NCBI GenBank assembly: GCA_045535935.1 | Contig: JAZSMO010000012.1 | Span: 1-64,000 of the forward strand | DNA from: SVFI01 sp045535935 | Lineage (GTDB): Bacteria; Bacillota; Clostridia; Lachnospirales; Lachnospiraceae | Direction: 5' to 3' | DNA: 64,000 nucleotides | Shown here: piece by piece, positions 7,780-14,966 of the stretch | How the letters are laid out: the number at the start of each line of letters is the position of its first letter | Position numbering within the stretch: the first letter of the stretch is position 1 | The notes under the pieces: generated by a model | What the model was told of the DNA's origin: nothing | The model's database searches: none | The model's input: only the letters and a program-made list of their open reading frames with translations | Translations under genes and position numbers: made by a program

Positions 7780-8137
7780 GGAAAGAATTGAGCTTGCTTA
7801 TCCTTGCGGGGCATATGTATTGGTAGCGTAGTTTATTTTTCTTGCGGGGGCATATGACTCGGCGGCGCTGTTCCTATACCCCGCAGGAGCTTAGGGATCA
7901 TAAGTTATGTAAACCAATAGGGCATATACATTTATGAGTTGTTTCCATGCCCCGATTTTTGAAAAAAGCGGGACATGAGAACAAGTTTGATAGTCGCTGA
8001 TGCCCAACCGGTTTACATAATGCCAGAAAGGCGAGTTGAAACGGGGCATCAGAAGCCTTTAATCGCCAGCTATGCCCCGCCGAAAAGAAACTCCCCGCCG
8101 AAAAGAAACTCCCCGCCGGAAAGAAAACTCGCCGCCC
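7780..8137. other. Structured non-coding region with recurring GGGGCAT motif
   Basis: No convincing gene is present. The motif GGGGCAT, or a one-base variant, recurs in both orientations (near 7807, 7845, 7920, 7949, 8042 and 8073). A nested inverted repeat spans 7905-8020: TTATGTAAACC (7905-7915) with GGTTTACATAA (8010-8020), then GGGCAT (7920-7925) with ATGCCC (8000-8005), then an imperfect inner hairpin with CATGCCCCG and CGGGACATG arms. This could be a folded RNA or a DNA site array tied to the nuclease-like gene upstream. Confidence 0.55.
8075..8129. repeat. Three tandem 18-bp repeats
   Basis: The unit CCCCGCCGAAAAGAAACT occurs at 8075-8092 and 8093-8110, followed by a variant with one substitution and one extra A at 8111-8129. 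It forms the right edge of the structured region, next to the end of the DUF378 gene. Confidence 0.85.
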
Positions 8138-8344
8138 TTACGCCTCATCAATGGCGCCGAGCTTCATATACAGAGTCAGTAAGTAGATTCCGCAAAGGCC
8201 TACCAGCGCATAAATGATGCGGGAGAGCAAGCTCATGGAGCCGAAGAGTGTAGCCACCAGGTTCCAGTCAAAGAAACCGATCAGGCCCCAGTTTACGGCG
8301 CCGATAATTGTGATGGTCAAAGCAATATAATCTAAAGTTTTCAT
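8138..8344 (-). CDS. DUF378 small membrane protein
   Basis: A 68-residue protein with two membrane segments and the family signature LTITIIGAVNWGLIGFFDWNLVATLFG, ending in a short polar tail. The ATG at 8344 follows a strong AGGAGG (8352-8357 on the plus strand as CCTCCT); in-frame starts further upstream lie inside the promoter. The function of DUF378 proteins is unknown. A sigma-G-type promoter directly upstream and the surrounding spoVA genes suggest expression in the developing spore, which is inference. Confidence 0.85.
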   Translation of the reverse strand: MKTLDYIALTITIIGAVNWGLIGFFDWNLVATLFGSMSLLSRIIYALVGLCGIYLLTLYMKLGAIDEA

Positions 8345-8366
8345 GAAATTACCTCCTTTTTTTGCA

Positions 8367-8396
8367 TAGTATGCCACGCGGGAAATCATATTATGC
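8367..8396 (-). promoter_or_regulatory. Sigma-G-type promoter for the DUF378 gene
   Basis: On the minus strand GCATA (8396-8392) and CATACTA (8373-8367) are separated by exactly 18 bp, agreeing with the Bacillus sigma-G consensus GHATR-18-CATNHTA at every defined position. The -10 is extended to GGCATACTA, so sigma-F recognition is also possible. The predicted leader is only about 15 bases. Confidence 0.65.
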
Positions 8397-8437
8397 AAAA
8401 AAATATGGCATACAGAAATTTGTTTGTATATAAAAAT

Positions 8438-8466
8438 TGTTTTTTGTAACTAATATGTGTTATACT
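8438..8466 (+). promoter_or_regulatory. Housekeeping-type promoter for the HD-GYP gene
   Basis: TTGTTT (8438-8443) and TATACT (8461-8466) are 17 bp apart, giving a start site about 25 bases before the GTG codon at 8499. Confidence 0.55.
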
Positions 8467-8498
8467 TTTCTTATATGTGGTTTATAGGGGGAGTGAAC

Positions 8499-10634
8499 GT
8501 GGAAGAACTCATAATTGCCGGTTATTATCTGGCGGCGTTAGTTACGGCTTTCTTTTTGGTAAAATCATATCGTAAAGACACGGCGATCAGCAAAAAACTC
8601 GCTATCGCCATGCTGATGAATTTCCTGATGATATTGGCATATACCCTCAATATCAGTTCGGACCAGAAGCTGGTCAAATCTATCGGATGTTCGCTCAGCT
8701 TTGTTTTGATGGATCTGATGATCTTTTTCTACTATGATTATATTCTTACTTACATCGGAGCGAAGAGAAAAGCGACGAAAGTGTTTAAATACATTTTTAT
8801 GGCATATTGTTTTGTGGATTCCGTCTTTTTGATTGTCAATCCGTTCAAGGAGATTGCACTTTCCTATGGGCAGGAAGCGTTTGCGGATGGTTACATTTTG
8901 ACGTATGTTCCGATGATACCGTTTCACATACATATCGTGTTCAATATCATTATGATTCTTGCGACTATCTTTTTGCTGTTCCGCAAGTGTAAAGAGGCAC
9001 CAAAGGTGTATTTGAACCGATATTACGGACCTATCTTCAGTATGGTTCTGACGGTTGTGATTTATTGTGTTTACATTGCAGGTTATATTCCGCTTTCCGT
9101 GGATCCGTCCCTGCTTCTTTATGTGCTGGTCGGATTGATCCTGTATTTTTATACCTTTAATTATCTGCCGAGTGTTACGGTGGAAATCACACGAAATATG
9201 ATCCTTCAGTATATGAAGGATCCGATTATATTATTTGACTACGAGGGAAGACTGGTAGCACATAGTGAGCAGATGCATGATCTCATGCCGGATTTCAGGT
9301 TTAACGATGATGTGACCATTGAGCGTTTTGTAAAAGAAAACGGGTTTTCCGGTCTCAACGGAACCAACCTCAATCAGGAGATTGACTGGGTGTATCAGGA
9401 AAATGGTATCACCCGTATTTACCAGTGTCAGCTCAACTGTATGAAGGATGACGAGCAAAAGCTGGTCGGTAAGCTGTTCATGTTCCATGATGTGACCGAC
9501 GTGCGTCAGACCTTCTTTGAATTTGAGAAGTCCATGCTGTTTGATTCGGTGACCGGATTTTACAATAAGCAGAGCTTCCTGACACAGATTCCGCAGTGGA
9601 ATATTCCGGAGTATTGGCCGGTGTCGGTAGCCGTGTGCAATGTCGATGGTATGAATGCGATTAATGAAGCGTACGGAACAGCCTTCGGCGATGCGGTAAT
9701 GCGCAATATTTCCCGATACATCCGCCGCCGTGTGGGAGACAAGGTGTTCTGTGCCAAGATTGACAACGGAGATATCGTCATCGTGCTGGAGGGTATGTAC
9801 AATGCCGACGCAGCGACGCTTCTGGATGCTATCGAGGACGATATTCAGGACTTTTATGAAAATATGCCGGTATCCATCGAGTTCGGTGTAGCCACCAAGG
9901 AGGATACGGAAAAGAGTATCGAAAAGATTCTGCAGGATGCACGTGCCAGCATGCAGAAAAAGAAGATGCTCAAGGATAAATCAGCCAGCAGTTCGCTTGT
10001 GGATTCCCTCAAGCAGACGCTCTGTGAAAGTGATTATCAGACAGAGGAGCATGTGGAGAGAACGAGAGAGATGGCTGCAAGACTCGGACGCGAGATGGGT
10101 ATTTCCGATTCGGATATCGGACGGCTGGAGCTTCTTGCCGTGCTTCATGACATCGGTAAAGTTGCCATTCCGCAGGATATCATCAAAAAGCAGGGCAAGC
10201 TGACGCCGGAGGAGAGATCTATCATCGAGCAGCATACGGTCAAAGGATATCGTATCGCCAAGAGTTCGGCGGAGCTTGAGGATATCGCAGACGGTATTCT
10301 TTCCCACCACGAAAAATGGGACGGTACCGGTTATCCGAACCGCCTGAAGGGCGAGGATATTCCGCTGATTGCGCGTATTATTTCCGCAGTCGATTCCCAT
10401 GACGTTATGGTCAATGACAGACCATATCATAAAGCGATGCCGGAAGCAGATGCGATTGCAGAGCTGAAACGCTGCGCAGGTACACAGTTTGATCCGCATG
10501 TTGTGGACGTGTTTGTACAGCTTCTGGAGCGTGAAGAACTTCCGAAGGAGGAAGCGGCGCAGGAACAGGAAGCGACGGCAGTAGAGGCACAGCCGGAACT
10601 GACAGCAGCAGAGGCAGGTACTGTATATGCGTGA
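8499..10634 (+). CDS. Membrane HD-GYP c-di-GMP phosphodiesterase with degenerate GGDEF
   Basis: A 711-residue sensor enzyme. Residues 5-225 hold seven membrane segments (histidine-kinase N7TM-like), 231-335 a PAS domain, 345-490 a GGDEF domain whose signature is replaced by NGDIVIV (so no cyclase activity expected), and 505-685 an HD-GYP domain with HDIGK (H550, D551), HHEKWDGTGYP near 603-613. It should hydrolyse c-di-GMP in the cytoplasm in response to a membrane or PAS signal. The GTG at 8499 is chosen because AGGGGGAG (8486-8493) precedes it; an upstream GTG at 8457 overlaps the promoter. The C-terminus is a Glu/Ala-rich tail. Confidence 0.88.
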   Translation: MEELIIAGYYLAALVTAFFLVKSYRKDTAISKKLAIAMLMNFLMILAYTLNISSDQKLVKSIGCSLSFVLMDLMIFFYYDYILTYIGAKRKATKVFKYIFMAYCFVDSVFLIVNPFKEIALSYGQEAFADGYILTYVPMIPFHIHIVFNIIMILATIFLLFRKCKEAPKVYLNRYYGPIFSMVLTVVIYCVYIAGYIPLSVDPSLLLYVLVGLILYFYTFNYLPSVTVEITRNMILQYMKDPIILFDYEGRLVAHSEQMHDLMPDFRFNDDVTIERFVKENGFSGLNGTNLNQEIDWVYQENGITRIYQCQLNCMKDDEQKLVGKLFMFHDVTDVRQTFFEFEKSMLFDSVTGFYNKQSFLTQIPQWNIPEYWPVSVAVCNVDGMNAINEAYGTAFGDAVMRNISRYIRRRVGDKVFCAKIDNGDIVIVLEGMYNADAATLLDAIEDDIQDFYENMPVSIEFGVATKEDTEKSIEKILQDARASMQKKKMLKDKSASSSLVDSLKQTLCESDYQTEEHVERTREMAARLGREMGISDSDIGRLELLAVLHDIGKVAIPQDIIKKQGKLTPEERSIIEQHTVKGYRIAKSSAELEDIADGILSHHEKWDGTGYPNRLKGEDIPLIARIISAVDSHDVMVNDRPYHKAMPEADAIAELKRCAGTQFDPHVVDVFVQLLEREELPKEEAAQEQEATAVEAQPELTAAEAGTVYA

Positions 10635-10860
10635 GATGGAATTTAAAATGGAACGTCCGGGACTTCTTGAAGTGGGACAGAAGGTGTCTGTCACGGAGGG
10701 CGTTCTTCCGAGCAGTTATTATTATACGATTGATCCGTCCCTTGCCATGTCGGGCAATATCGCCTTCCGCGAGCGGCTGAAAAGCAGGGAAGGAACGGTA
10801 GTTGACATTGAGGAAAATCCGAGAGGATTTTATGTGACGGTCAACTTTTTGGAAGATTGA
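10627..10860 (+). CDS. Small hypothetical protein coupled to the HD-GYP gene
   Basis: A 77-residue soluble protein whose ATG overlaps the end of the HD-GYP gene by 8 bases, so translation is probably coupled. It is predicted mostly beta, with pattern VGQKVSVTEG and GTVVDIEENPRGFYVTVNF, which suggests a small barrel. I do not recognise the family. Overlap with a c-di-GMP enzyme gene suggests a regulator or partner of that enzyme, as inference only. Confidence 0.7.
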   Translation: MREMEFKMERPGLLEVGQKVSVTEGVLPSSYYYTIDPSLAMSGNIAFRERLKSREGTVVDIEENPRGFYVTVNFLED

Positions 10861-10919
10861 TTTTCGGCGATAAAAATTAGCCGATAGAAACGAAACATCA
10901 AAAAGAAAGAAGGACAATT

Positions 10920-11297
10920 ATGAAAACAATCAGTACAGACAAGGCTCCGGCGGCGATCGGACCATATTCCCAGGGAATTATTGCAGGAGATTTCTTTTTT
11001 GCATCCGGGCAGATTGCGATTATTCCGGAGACAGGAGAGTTAGCAGAGGATAATATTGTAGCGCAGACAGAGCAGGTGATGAAAAACATCGGTGCACTTT
11101 TGGAGGCAGCAGGCGTTTCTTATGATAAGGTAGTTAAGACCGGATGCTTCTTGGCGGACATGGGCGATTTTGCTACATTTAATGAAATCTATGCCAAATA
11201 CTTCACAGCTAAACCGGCGAGAAGCTGTGTGGCAGTAAAGACCCTTCCGAAAAATGTGCTTTGCGAAGTGGAAGTGATCGCATATCTGGGCGAATAA
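10920..11297 (+). CDS. ridA: RidA family enamine/imine deaminase
   Basis: A 125-residue protein of the YjgF/YER057c/UK114 family. It has PAAIGPYSQGI at the N-terminus and the active-site ARSCVAVKTLPK with the conserved arginine that binds the carboxylate of 2-aminoacrylate, then CEVEVIAYLG at the end. RidA hydrolyses reactive enamines released by PLP enzymes such as serine/threonine dehydratase. It has a clear AAGAAGGA ribosome site and its own terminator at 11355. Confidence 0.95.
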   Translation: MKTISTDKAPAAIGPYSQGIIAGDFFFASGQIAIIPETGELAEDNIVAQTEQVMKNIGALLEAAGVSYDKVVKTGCFLADMGDFATFNEIYAKYFTAKPARSCVAVKTLPKNVLCEVEVIAYLGE

Positions 11298-11354
11298 GCA
11301 GATTTGCGTTTTGACCGGATAAAAACGAAAAAAGAATATTTTCAGAAAAAATGC

Positions 11355-11393
11355 AAAAAATAGCAGGGAAAGAAATTTCTCTGCTATTTTTAT
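11355..11393 (+). terminator. Terminator between ridA and spoVAE
   Basis: AAAAATAGCAG and CTGCTATTTTT form the stem (about 11356-11365 with 11381-11391), extended by GAAA/TTTC inside, and a T-run ends it. Read-through or an unseen promoter must supply spoVAE. Confidence 0.75.
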
Positions 11394-11411
11394 TGCAAGA
11401 AAGGAGTTGTC

Positions 11412-11777
11412 ATGGATTTGACAAGCTATGTAAATGCATTCTGGGTAGGCGGACTGATTTGTGCCGTCGTCCAGATTTTTATGGAAAAGACAAAGCTGAT
11501 GCCGGGAAGAATTATGGTGATTCTCGTTTGTCTCGGTGCGGTGTTGAGTTTTGTCGGAGTATATGAACCGTTTGCGGAGTTCGCGGGCGCAGGAGCGTCG
11601 GTTCCGCTGATCGGCTTCGGAAATATACTGATGAAGGGTGTCAAAGAAGCGGTGGATCAGAACGGGTTTCTTGGTATCTTCATGGGCGGCTTCAAGGCCG
11701 GCGCCGTAGGCTGCAGTGCAGCACTTGTTTTCAGCTATATTGCGAGCCTTATTTTTAAACCGAAAATCGGGAAATAA
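11412..11777 (+). CDS. spoVAE: Stage V sporulation protein AE (SpoVAEb type)
   Basis: A 121-residue membrane protein matching SpoVAEb, with four segments and the typical YEPFAEFAGAGASVPLIGFGN and NGFLGIFMGGFKAGAVGCSAAL stretches. It is part of the dipicolinate channel. It starts at an ATG behind AAAGGAG, about 20 bases after the ridA terminator. It normally follows spoVAD directly; here it is about 4.5 kb away from it and on the other strand. No clear sigma-G promoter is visible upstream. Confidence 0.93.
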   Translation: MDLTSYVNAFWVGGLICAVVQIFMEKTKLMPGRIMVILVCLGAVLSFVGVYEPFAEFAGAGASVPLIGFGNILMKGVKEAVDQNGFLGIFMGGFKAGAVGCSAALVFSYIASLIFKPKIGK

Positions 11778-11786
11778 TAAAGAAAA

Positions 11787-11810
11787 GCGCCACACAATGT
11801 GGCGCATTTT
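11787..11810. terminator. Bidirectional terminator after spoVAE
   Basis: GCGCCACA (11787-11794) and TGTGGCGC (11798-11805) pair perfectly around CAA, with T on the right and A on the left. It serves spoVAE and the convergent gene ending at 11815. Confidence 0.85.
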
Positions 11811-11814
11811 ATAC

Positions 11815-12321
11815 TTACATCTCCTCAAACCCAATCTGCATGTTGGCGAGGGATTTGCGGATCGCCTGATCCCAGAGGGCGTCCAGAGACTTGTCCAAGG
11901 TAAAGCTGCGCATGGCAGTTCCCGTAAGACAGGTCAGGGTTTCGTTTTCGTAGCGGAAGGTCAGAATCAGAGCCTTGACCGCATCCGGATCGCCGGTAAA
12001 TTCCGGGGAAGATAAAAGCTTCTGCATGTAGGAATCCGGCGCCTGCAGAACAAATTTAAAGGAAAGCGGAGCTTTGTCGCCCTTGATAAAGGAGGCTACA
12101 AGCTCGCGGTATTGTCCCCAGGGAGCAAATTCGCGCGCAGCGAGGGAAGGGTCATTAAGACGCTCCTCCTGCGTGTAAAAATCCTCGTGAATACGGCCCT
12201 CCAAAAACAGGGAAATGTCCTTGTTAGCGGAAACCTCCTGCAGGGAAAATTGATCAAAGGATGCAGCATAAAGTAATGTCTGCATCATTTTTTTTGTGTC
12301 TGTGATGGTAAGTGCGATCAT
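11815..12321 (-). CDS. DUF5721-like hypothetical protein
   Basis: A 168-residue soluble protein beginning MIALTITDTKKMMQTLL. It resembles a Lachnospiraceae family listed as DUF5721, with the pattern PWGQYRELVASFIKGDKAPLSFKFVLQA in the middle; the assignment is from memory. No catalytic motif is apparent. It is the second gene of a pair with the LytTR regulator, 8 bases downstream of it, so the two probably act in one process. Confidence 0.6.
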   Translation of the reverse strand: MIALTITDTKKMMQTLLYAASFDQFSLQEVSANKDISLFLEGRIHEDFYTQEERLNDPSLAAREFAPWGQYRELVASFIKGDKAPLSFKFVLQAPDSYMQKLLSSPEFTGDPDAVKALILTFRYENETLTCLTGTAMRSFTLDKSLDALWDQAIRKSLANMQIGFEEM

Positions 12322-12329
12322 AAAAACTC

Positions 12330-13031
12330 CTATCGTAATATGCCGAGTCGCGTAAGCAAAGAAAGCTCGAGGGTCTCACCGTTTGAGAGAAGGATCGATT
12401 TCTTGGTTTCCGACCGGATGTGATCTTTGTTGACCAAAAGATGTCCCGGTCTTTGGACAAATTCGTCGTAATCGCCGAGATACCGCAGCAGGTCATCACT
12501 TCCGCCGGTGCTTTCCAGCACATTGCCGTCAATGAAATGATAGCTGAGACGATGTTCTTTTTCGTCGGCTTTGGCATAGAGGATCGTGGCGCGGGATACA
12601 TAGTGGGTGTCCGTGTCTGTCCGGATTTCCACCAAATCCAGCTGGCTCTGCACTTTTTGGATTTCCAGATGCACATCGCGGATCAGCTTGTGAAGCGGTG
12701 CGGTTAAAATCGGCTTGTCCAGGGTATACAGTCCCTGAATGGCCGTCTCATACAAAAAAGGAGCTTCTGCATTTTTACAAACGACAATCAGTCCCGGCGC
12801 ATTTTTTTCTTTCAGTTTTTCTGCCACGGCAAGGGAATGCGGAACATCATTGTCAAAGTCAAGGACAAAGAGATCGTATTTCATGCATGCATGCAAAAAA
12901 GAAGTCTCATCCCCGTAGGAAGAAATAAACAAAGTTCCTGTCTCGGGAGCCAGGGCCGTGTTGGCACGGTCGAAAAGACGCTCGGCCTGTTTGCGGTCCG
13001 CAATATTGTCTGCGACGATGGCGATATGCAT
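12330..13031 (-). CDS. LytTR-family response-regulator-like protein
   Basis: A 233-residue protein. Residues 1-115 resemble a receiver domain (HIAIVADN at the N-terminus, DLFVLDFDND around the usual phosphoacceptor site); 130-233 is a LytTR DNA-binding domain with RATILYAKADEKEHRLSYHF and RPGHLLVNKDHI. The ATG at 13031 is preferred because AAGGAGG precedes it; a longer reading from 13082 would run into the terminator. No histidine kinase is next to it. It likely controls its own operon or peptide/bacteriocin-type genes elsewhere. Confidence 0.8.
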   Translation of the reverse strand: MHIAIVADNIADRKQAERLFDRANTALAPETGTLFISSYGDETSFLHACMKYDLFVLDFDNDVPHSLAVAEKLKEKNAPGLIVVCKNAEAPFLYETAIQGLYTLDKPILTAPLHKLIRDVHLEIQKVQSQLDLVEIRTDTDTHYVSRATILYAKADEKEHRLSYHFIDGNVLESTGGSDDLLRYLGDYDEFVQRPGHLLVNKDHIRSETKKSILLSNGETLELSLLTRLGILR

Positions 13032-13047
13032 AGGGGGCCTCCTTGGT

Positions 13048-13085
13048 GAAAAATAAGCGCTGCCGCATAAATGCGACAGCACTTG
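13048..13085 (-). terminator. Terminator after the DUF1294 gene (minus strand)
   Basis: On the minus strand AAGTGCTGTCGCAT and ATGCGGCAGCGCTT pair with two G-T pairs and are followed by ATTTTT. Confidence 0.75.
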
Positions 13086-13106
13086 TCCTTAAATTTCAGA
13101 ATAGAA

Positions 13107-13400
13107 CTACAGAATGCTGAACTGAATCGGTGACTGCCATAACAGATAGAGAATGACAAGCTGCACAATCAGTATAAGTGGCATTCCGTAGAGAAAATAC
13201 CAGTGGCGGGTCTTGTGGTGGAAGGTAAACATTCCGAGAGTACTTCCCAGACTTCCTCCGAAGATGGCAAACAGAAATAACGTCGCCTCCGGAATCCGCC
13301 ATGCTTTCTTTTTGGCTTTATACTTGTCGATGCCCATGAGAGCGAATGCGACAAGATTTATCATAATTACATATGAAACAATGATTAAAACTACGTCCAT
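13107..13400 (-). CDS. DUF1294 membrane protein
   Basis: A 97-residue integral membrane protein of the DUF1294 family, with three membrane segments and the signature MGIDKYKAKKKAWRIPEATL followed by GGSLGSTLGMFTFHHKTRH. Function unknown. It starts 12 bases after argG ends on the same strand, so it is probably transcribed from the argG promoter. Confidence 0.9.
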   Translation of the reverse strand: MDVVLIIVSYVIMINLVAFALMGIDKYKAKKKAWRIPEATLFLFAIFGGSLGSTLGMFTFHHKTRHWYFLYGMPLILIVQLVILYLLWQSPIQFSIL

Positions 13401-13412
13401 AATTACCTCAGA

Positions 13413-14633
13413 CTATTTGTTAGCTTCCACTTCCTGCATCTTCATAGCGCGAACCTTGGTTGATAAACCGAAGAGGTTGATGAATCCTTCTGCGTCGCGG
13501 TGGTCGTAGAGATCACCTGTTGTGAAGGATGCGATGCTCTCGTTGTAGAGTGTGTACGGAGAAGTTGTACCTGCTTTGATAATGTTACCCTTGTATAACT
13601 TGAACTTAACTTCACCTGTCACATATTTCTGTGTGCTCTCGATGAAAGCCTGTGTAGCCTCGCGAAGCGGTGAGAACCATTTTCCTTCGTAAACGATCTG
13701 TGCGAAAAGGTTACCCATGTCTTCCTTTGTGCGGTATGTGTCGCGGTCAAGGATGAGCTCTTCCAGCTGCTGGTGAGCTTCGTAAAGGATGGTTCCGCCC
13801 GGTGTTTCGTAAACGCCGCGGCTCTTCATACCAACCACACGGTTTTCTACGATATCTACAATGCCGACACCGTGTTTTCCGCCGAGACGGTTCAGTTCAC
13901 GGATGATGTCGGAAACTTTCATTTCTTTTCCGTTGACAGACTTCGGAACACCTGCTTCGAATGTCATTGTCACATATTCGCCTTCGTCCGGAGCTTTCTC
14001 AGGAGAAACACCGAGAACAAGAAGGTGATCGTAGTTCGGTTCGTTGCCCGGCTCTTCCAGTTCAAGACCTTCGTGGCTGATGTGCCATAAGTTACGGTCA
14101 CGGCTGTAAGAGTTGTCTGCGGAGAACGGAAGGTCGATGCCATGCTGACGGCAATATTCGATCTCTTCTTCACGGGAGTTCATTGTCCATTTTTCATTTC
14201 TCCATGCAGCGATGATCTTAAGATCCGGAGCAAGTGCTTTGATACCGAGCTCGAAACGGATCTGGTCATTTCCTTTTCCTGTTGCACCGTGGCAGATAGC
14301 AGTAGCGCCTTCTTTGCGGGCGATTTCAACGAGTCTCTTTGCAATCGCCGGACGTGCCATGGATGTTCCGAGTAAATATTTGTTTTCATATACGGCGTGA
14401 GCCTGTACACAAGGAACGACATATTCGTCGCAGAATTCATCTGTGATATCTTCGATATATAATTTCTCTGCGCCGGAAAGTTTTGCTCTTTCCTCAAGTC
14501 CGTCCAGCTCGCTTTCCTGTCCGCAGTCTACGCAGACACATACAACTTCGTAATCGAAGTTCTCCTTGAGCCACGGAATGATCGCTGTTGTGTCAAGTCC
14601 GCCTGAATACGCTAAAATAACTTTTTCTTTCAT
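13413..14633 (-). CDS. argG: Argininosuccinate synthase
   Basis: A 406-residue cytoplasmic enzyme joining citrulline and aspartate with ATP to argininosuccinate. The ATP-binding P-loop-like motif AYSGGLDTT lies at residues 8-16, with GATGKGNDQIRFE near 117 and SADNSYSRDRNLWHIS near 174. Length is normal. It is divergent from the argC operon across 333 bases that contain likely ArgR sites. argH is not in the window. Confidence 0.97.
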   Translation of the reverse strand: MKEKVILAYSGGLDTTAIIPWLKENFDYEVVCVCVDCGQESELDGLEERAKLSGAEKLYIEDITDEFCDEYVVPCVQAHAVYENKYLLGTSMARPAIAKRLVEIARKEGATAICHGATGKGNDQIRFELGIKALAPDLKIIAAWRNEKWTMNSREEEIEYCRQHGIDLPFSADNSYSRDRNLWHISHEGLELEEPGNEPNYDHLLVLGVSPEKAPDEGEYVTMTFEAGVPKSVNGKEMKVSDIIRELNRLGGKHGVGIVDIVENRVVGMKSRGVYETPGGTILYEAHQQLEELILDRDTYRTKEDMGNLFAQIVYEGKWFSPLREATQAFIESTQKYVTGEVKFKLYKGNIIKAGTTSPYTLYNESIASFTTGDLYDHRDAEGFINLFGLSTKVRAMKMQEVEANK

Positions 14634-14699
14634 GATTTTTGCCTCCGTTATGTATTTTTAAACTAATGTTTTAAACTCTGCATCCTATGATACATCATA

Positions 14700-14820
14700 A
14701 TTTTGCATATTGCAAGCATAAAATAATGCATAAAATGATGAATATTTACGAAAAACATGCATAAAATAAAAAATATGTTGCATATTATGCATGGTAGACG
14801 TATAATTATGCAATAAAATA
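14700..14820. promoter_or_regulatory. Probable ArgR operator array between argG and argC
   Basis: This very AT-rich stretch holds many GCATA/TATGC half-sites: TTGCATATTGCAAGCATAA (about 14703-14721), ATGCATAAAAT (14727-14737), ATGCATAAAAT again (14757-14767), TGCATATTATGCAT (14779-14792) and AATTATGCAAT (14805-14814 region). The spacing and palindromic form suit a hexameric arginine repressor controlling both directions. Function is inferred from context. Confidence 0.5.
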
Positions 14821-14861
14821 AAAAGCCGCACCGGGAAAACATATAAAATATAGGAAAGAAC

Positions 14862-14890
14862 TTGAACGAAAGCGGATTTTAAAGTATGAT
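14862..14890 (+). promoter_or_regulatory. Promoter of the argC operon
   Basis: TTGAAC (14862-14867) and TATGAT (14885-14890) are 17 bp apart, just downstream of the putative ArgR sites. Confidence 0.65.
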
Positions 14891-14901
14891 ATAAACGGTT
14901 T

Positions 14902-14949
14902 GTCCGTGCGGAAAGCGGACGCAGCCACGTTGTGCGCACCGGCGCACAA
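14902..14949 (+). other. Two leader hairpins before argC
   Basis: GTCCG/CGGAC (14902-14906, 14916-14920) and TTGTGCGC/GCGCACAA (14930-14937, 14942-14949, loop ACCG) fold in the short leader just before the AGGAGG site. No T-run follows, so they are probably stabilising structures, not terminators. Confidence 0.5.
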
Positions 14950-14966
14950 AGACAGGAGGAAATGAT

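Noticed and set aside
8075..8129. Tandem repeats as a CRISPR array
   Set aside because: The units abut with no spacers and there are no cas genes.
12885..12900. ATGCATGCATGC repeat as a regulatory site
   Set aside because: It lies inside the LytTR regulator coding sequence and encodes His-Ala-Cys-Met codons.
14930..14949. Hairpin before argC as a transcription terminator (attenuator)
   Set aside because: The stem is perfect but no T-run follows and no leader peptide with arginine codons is visible.
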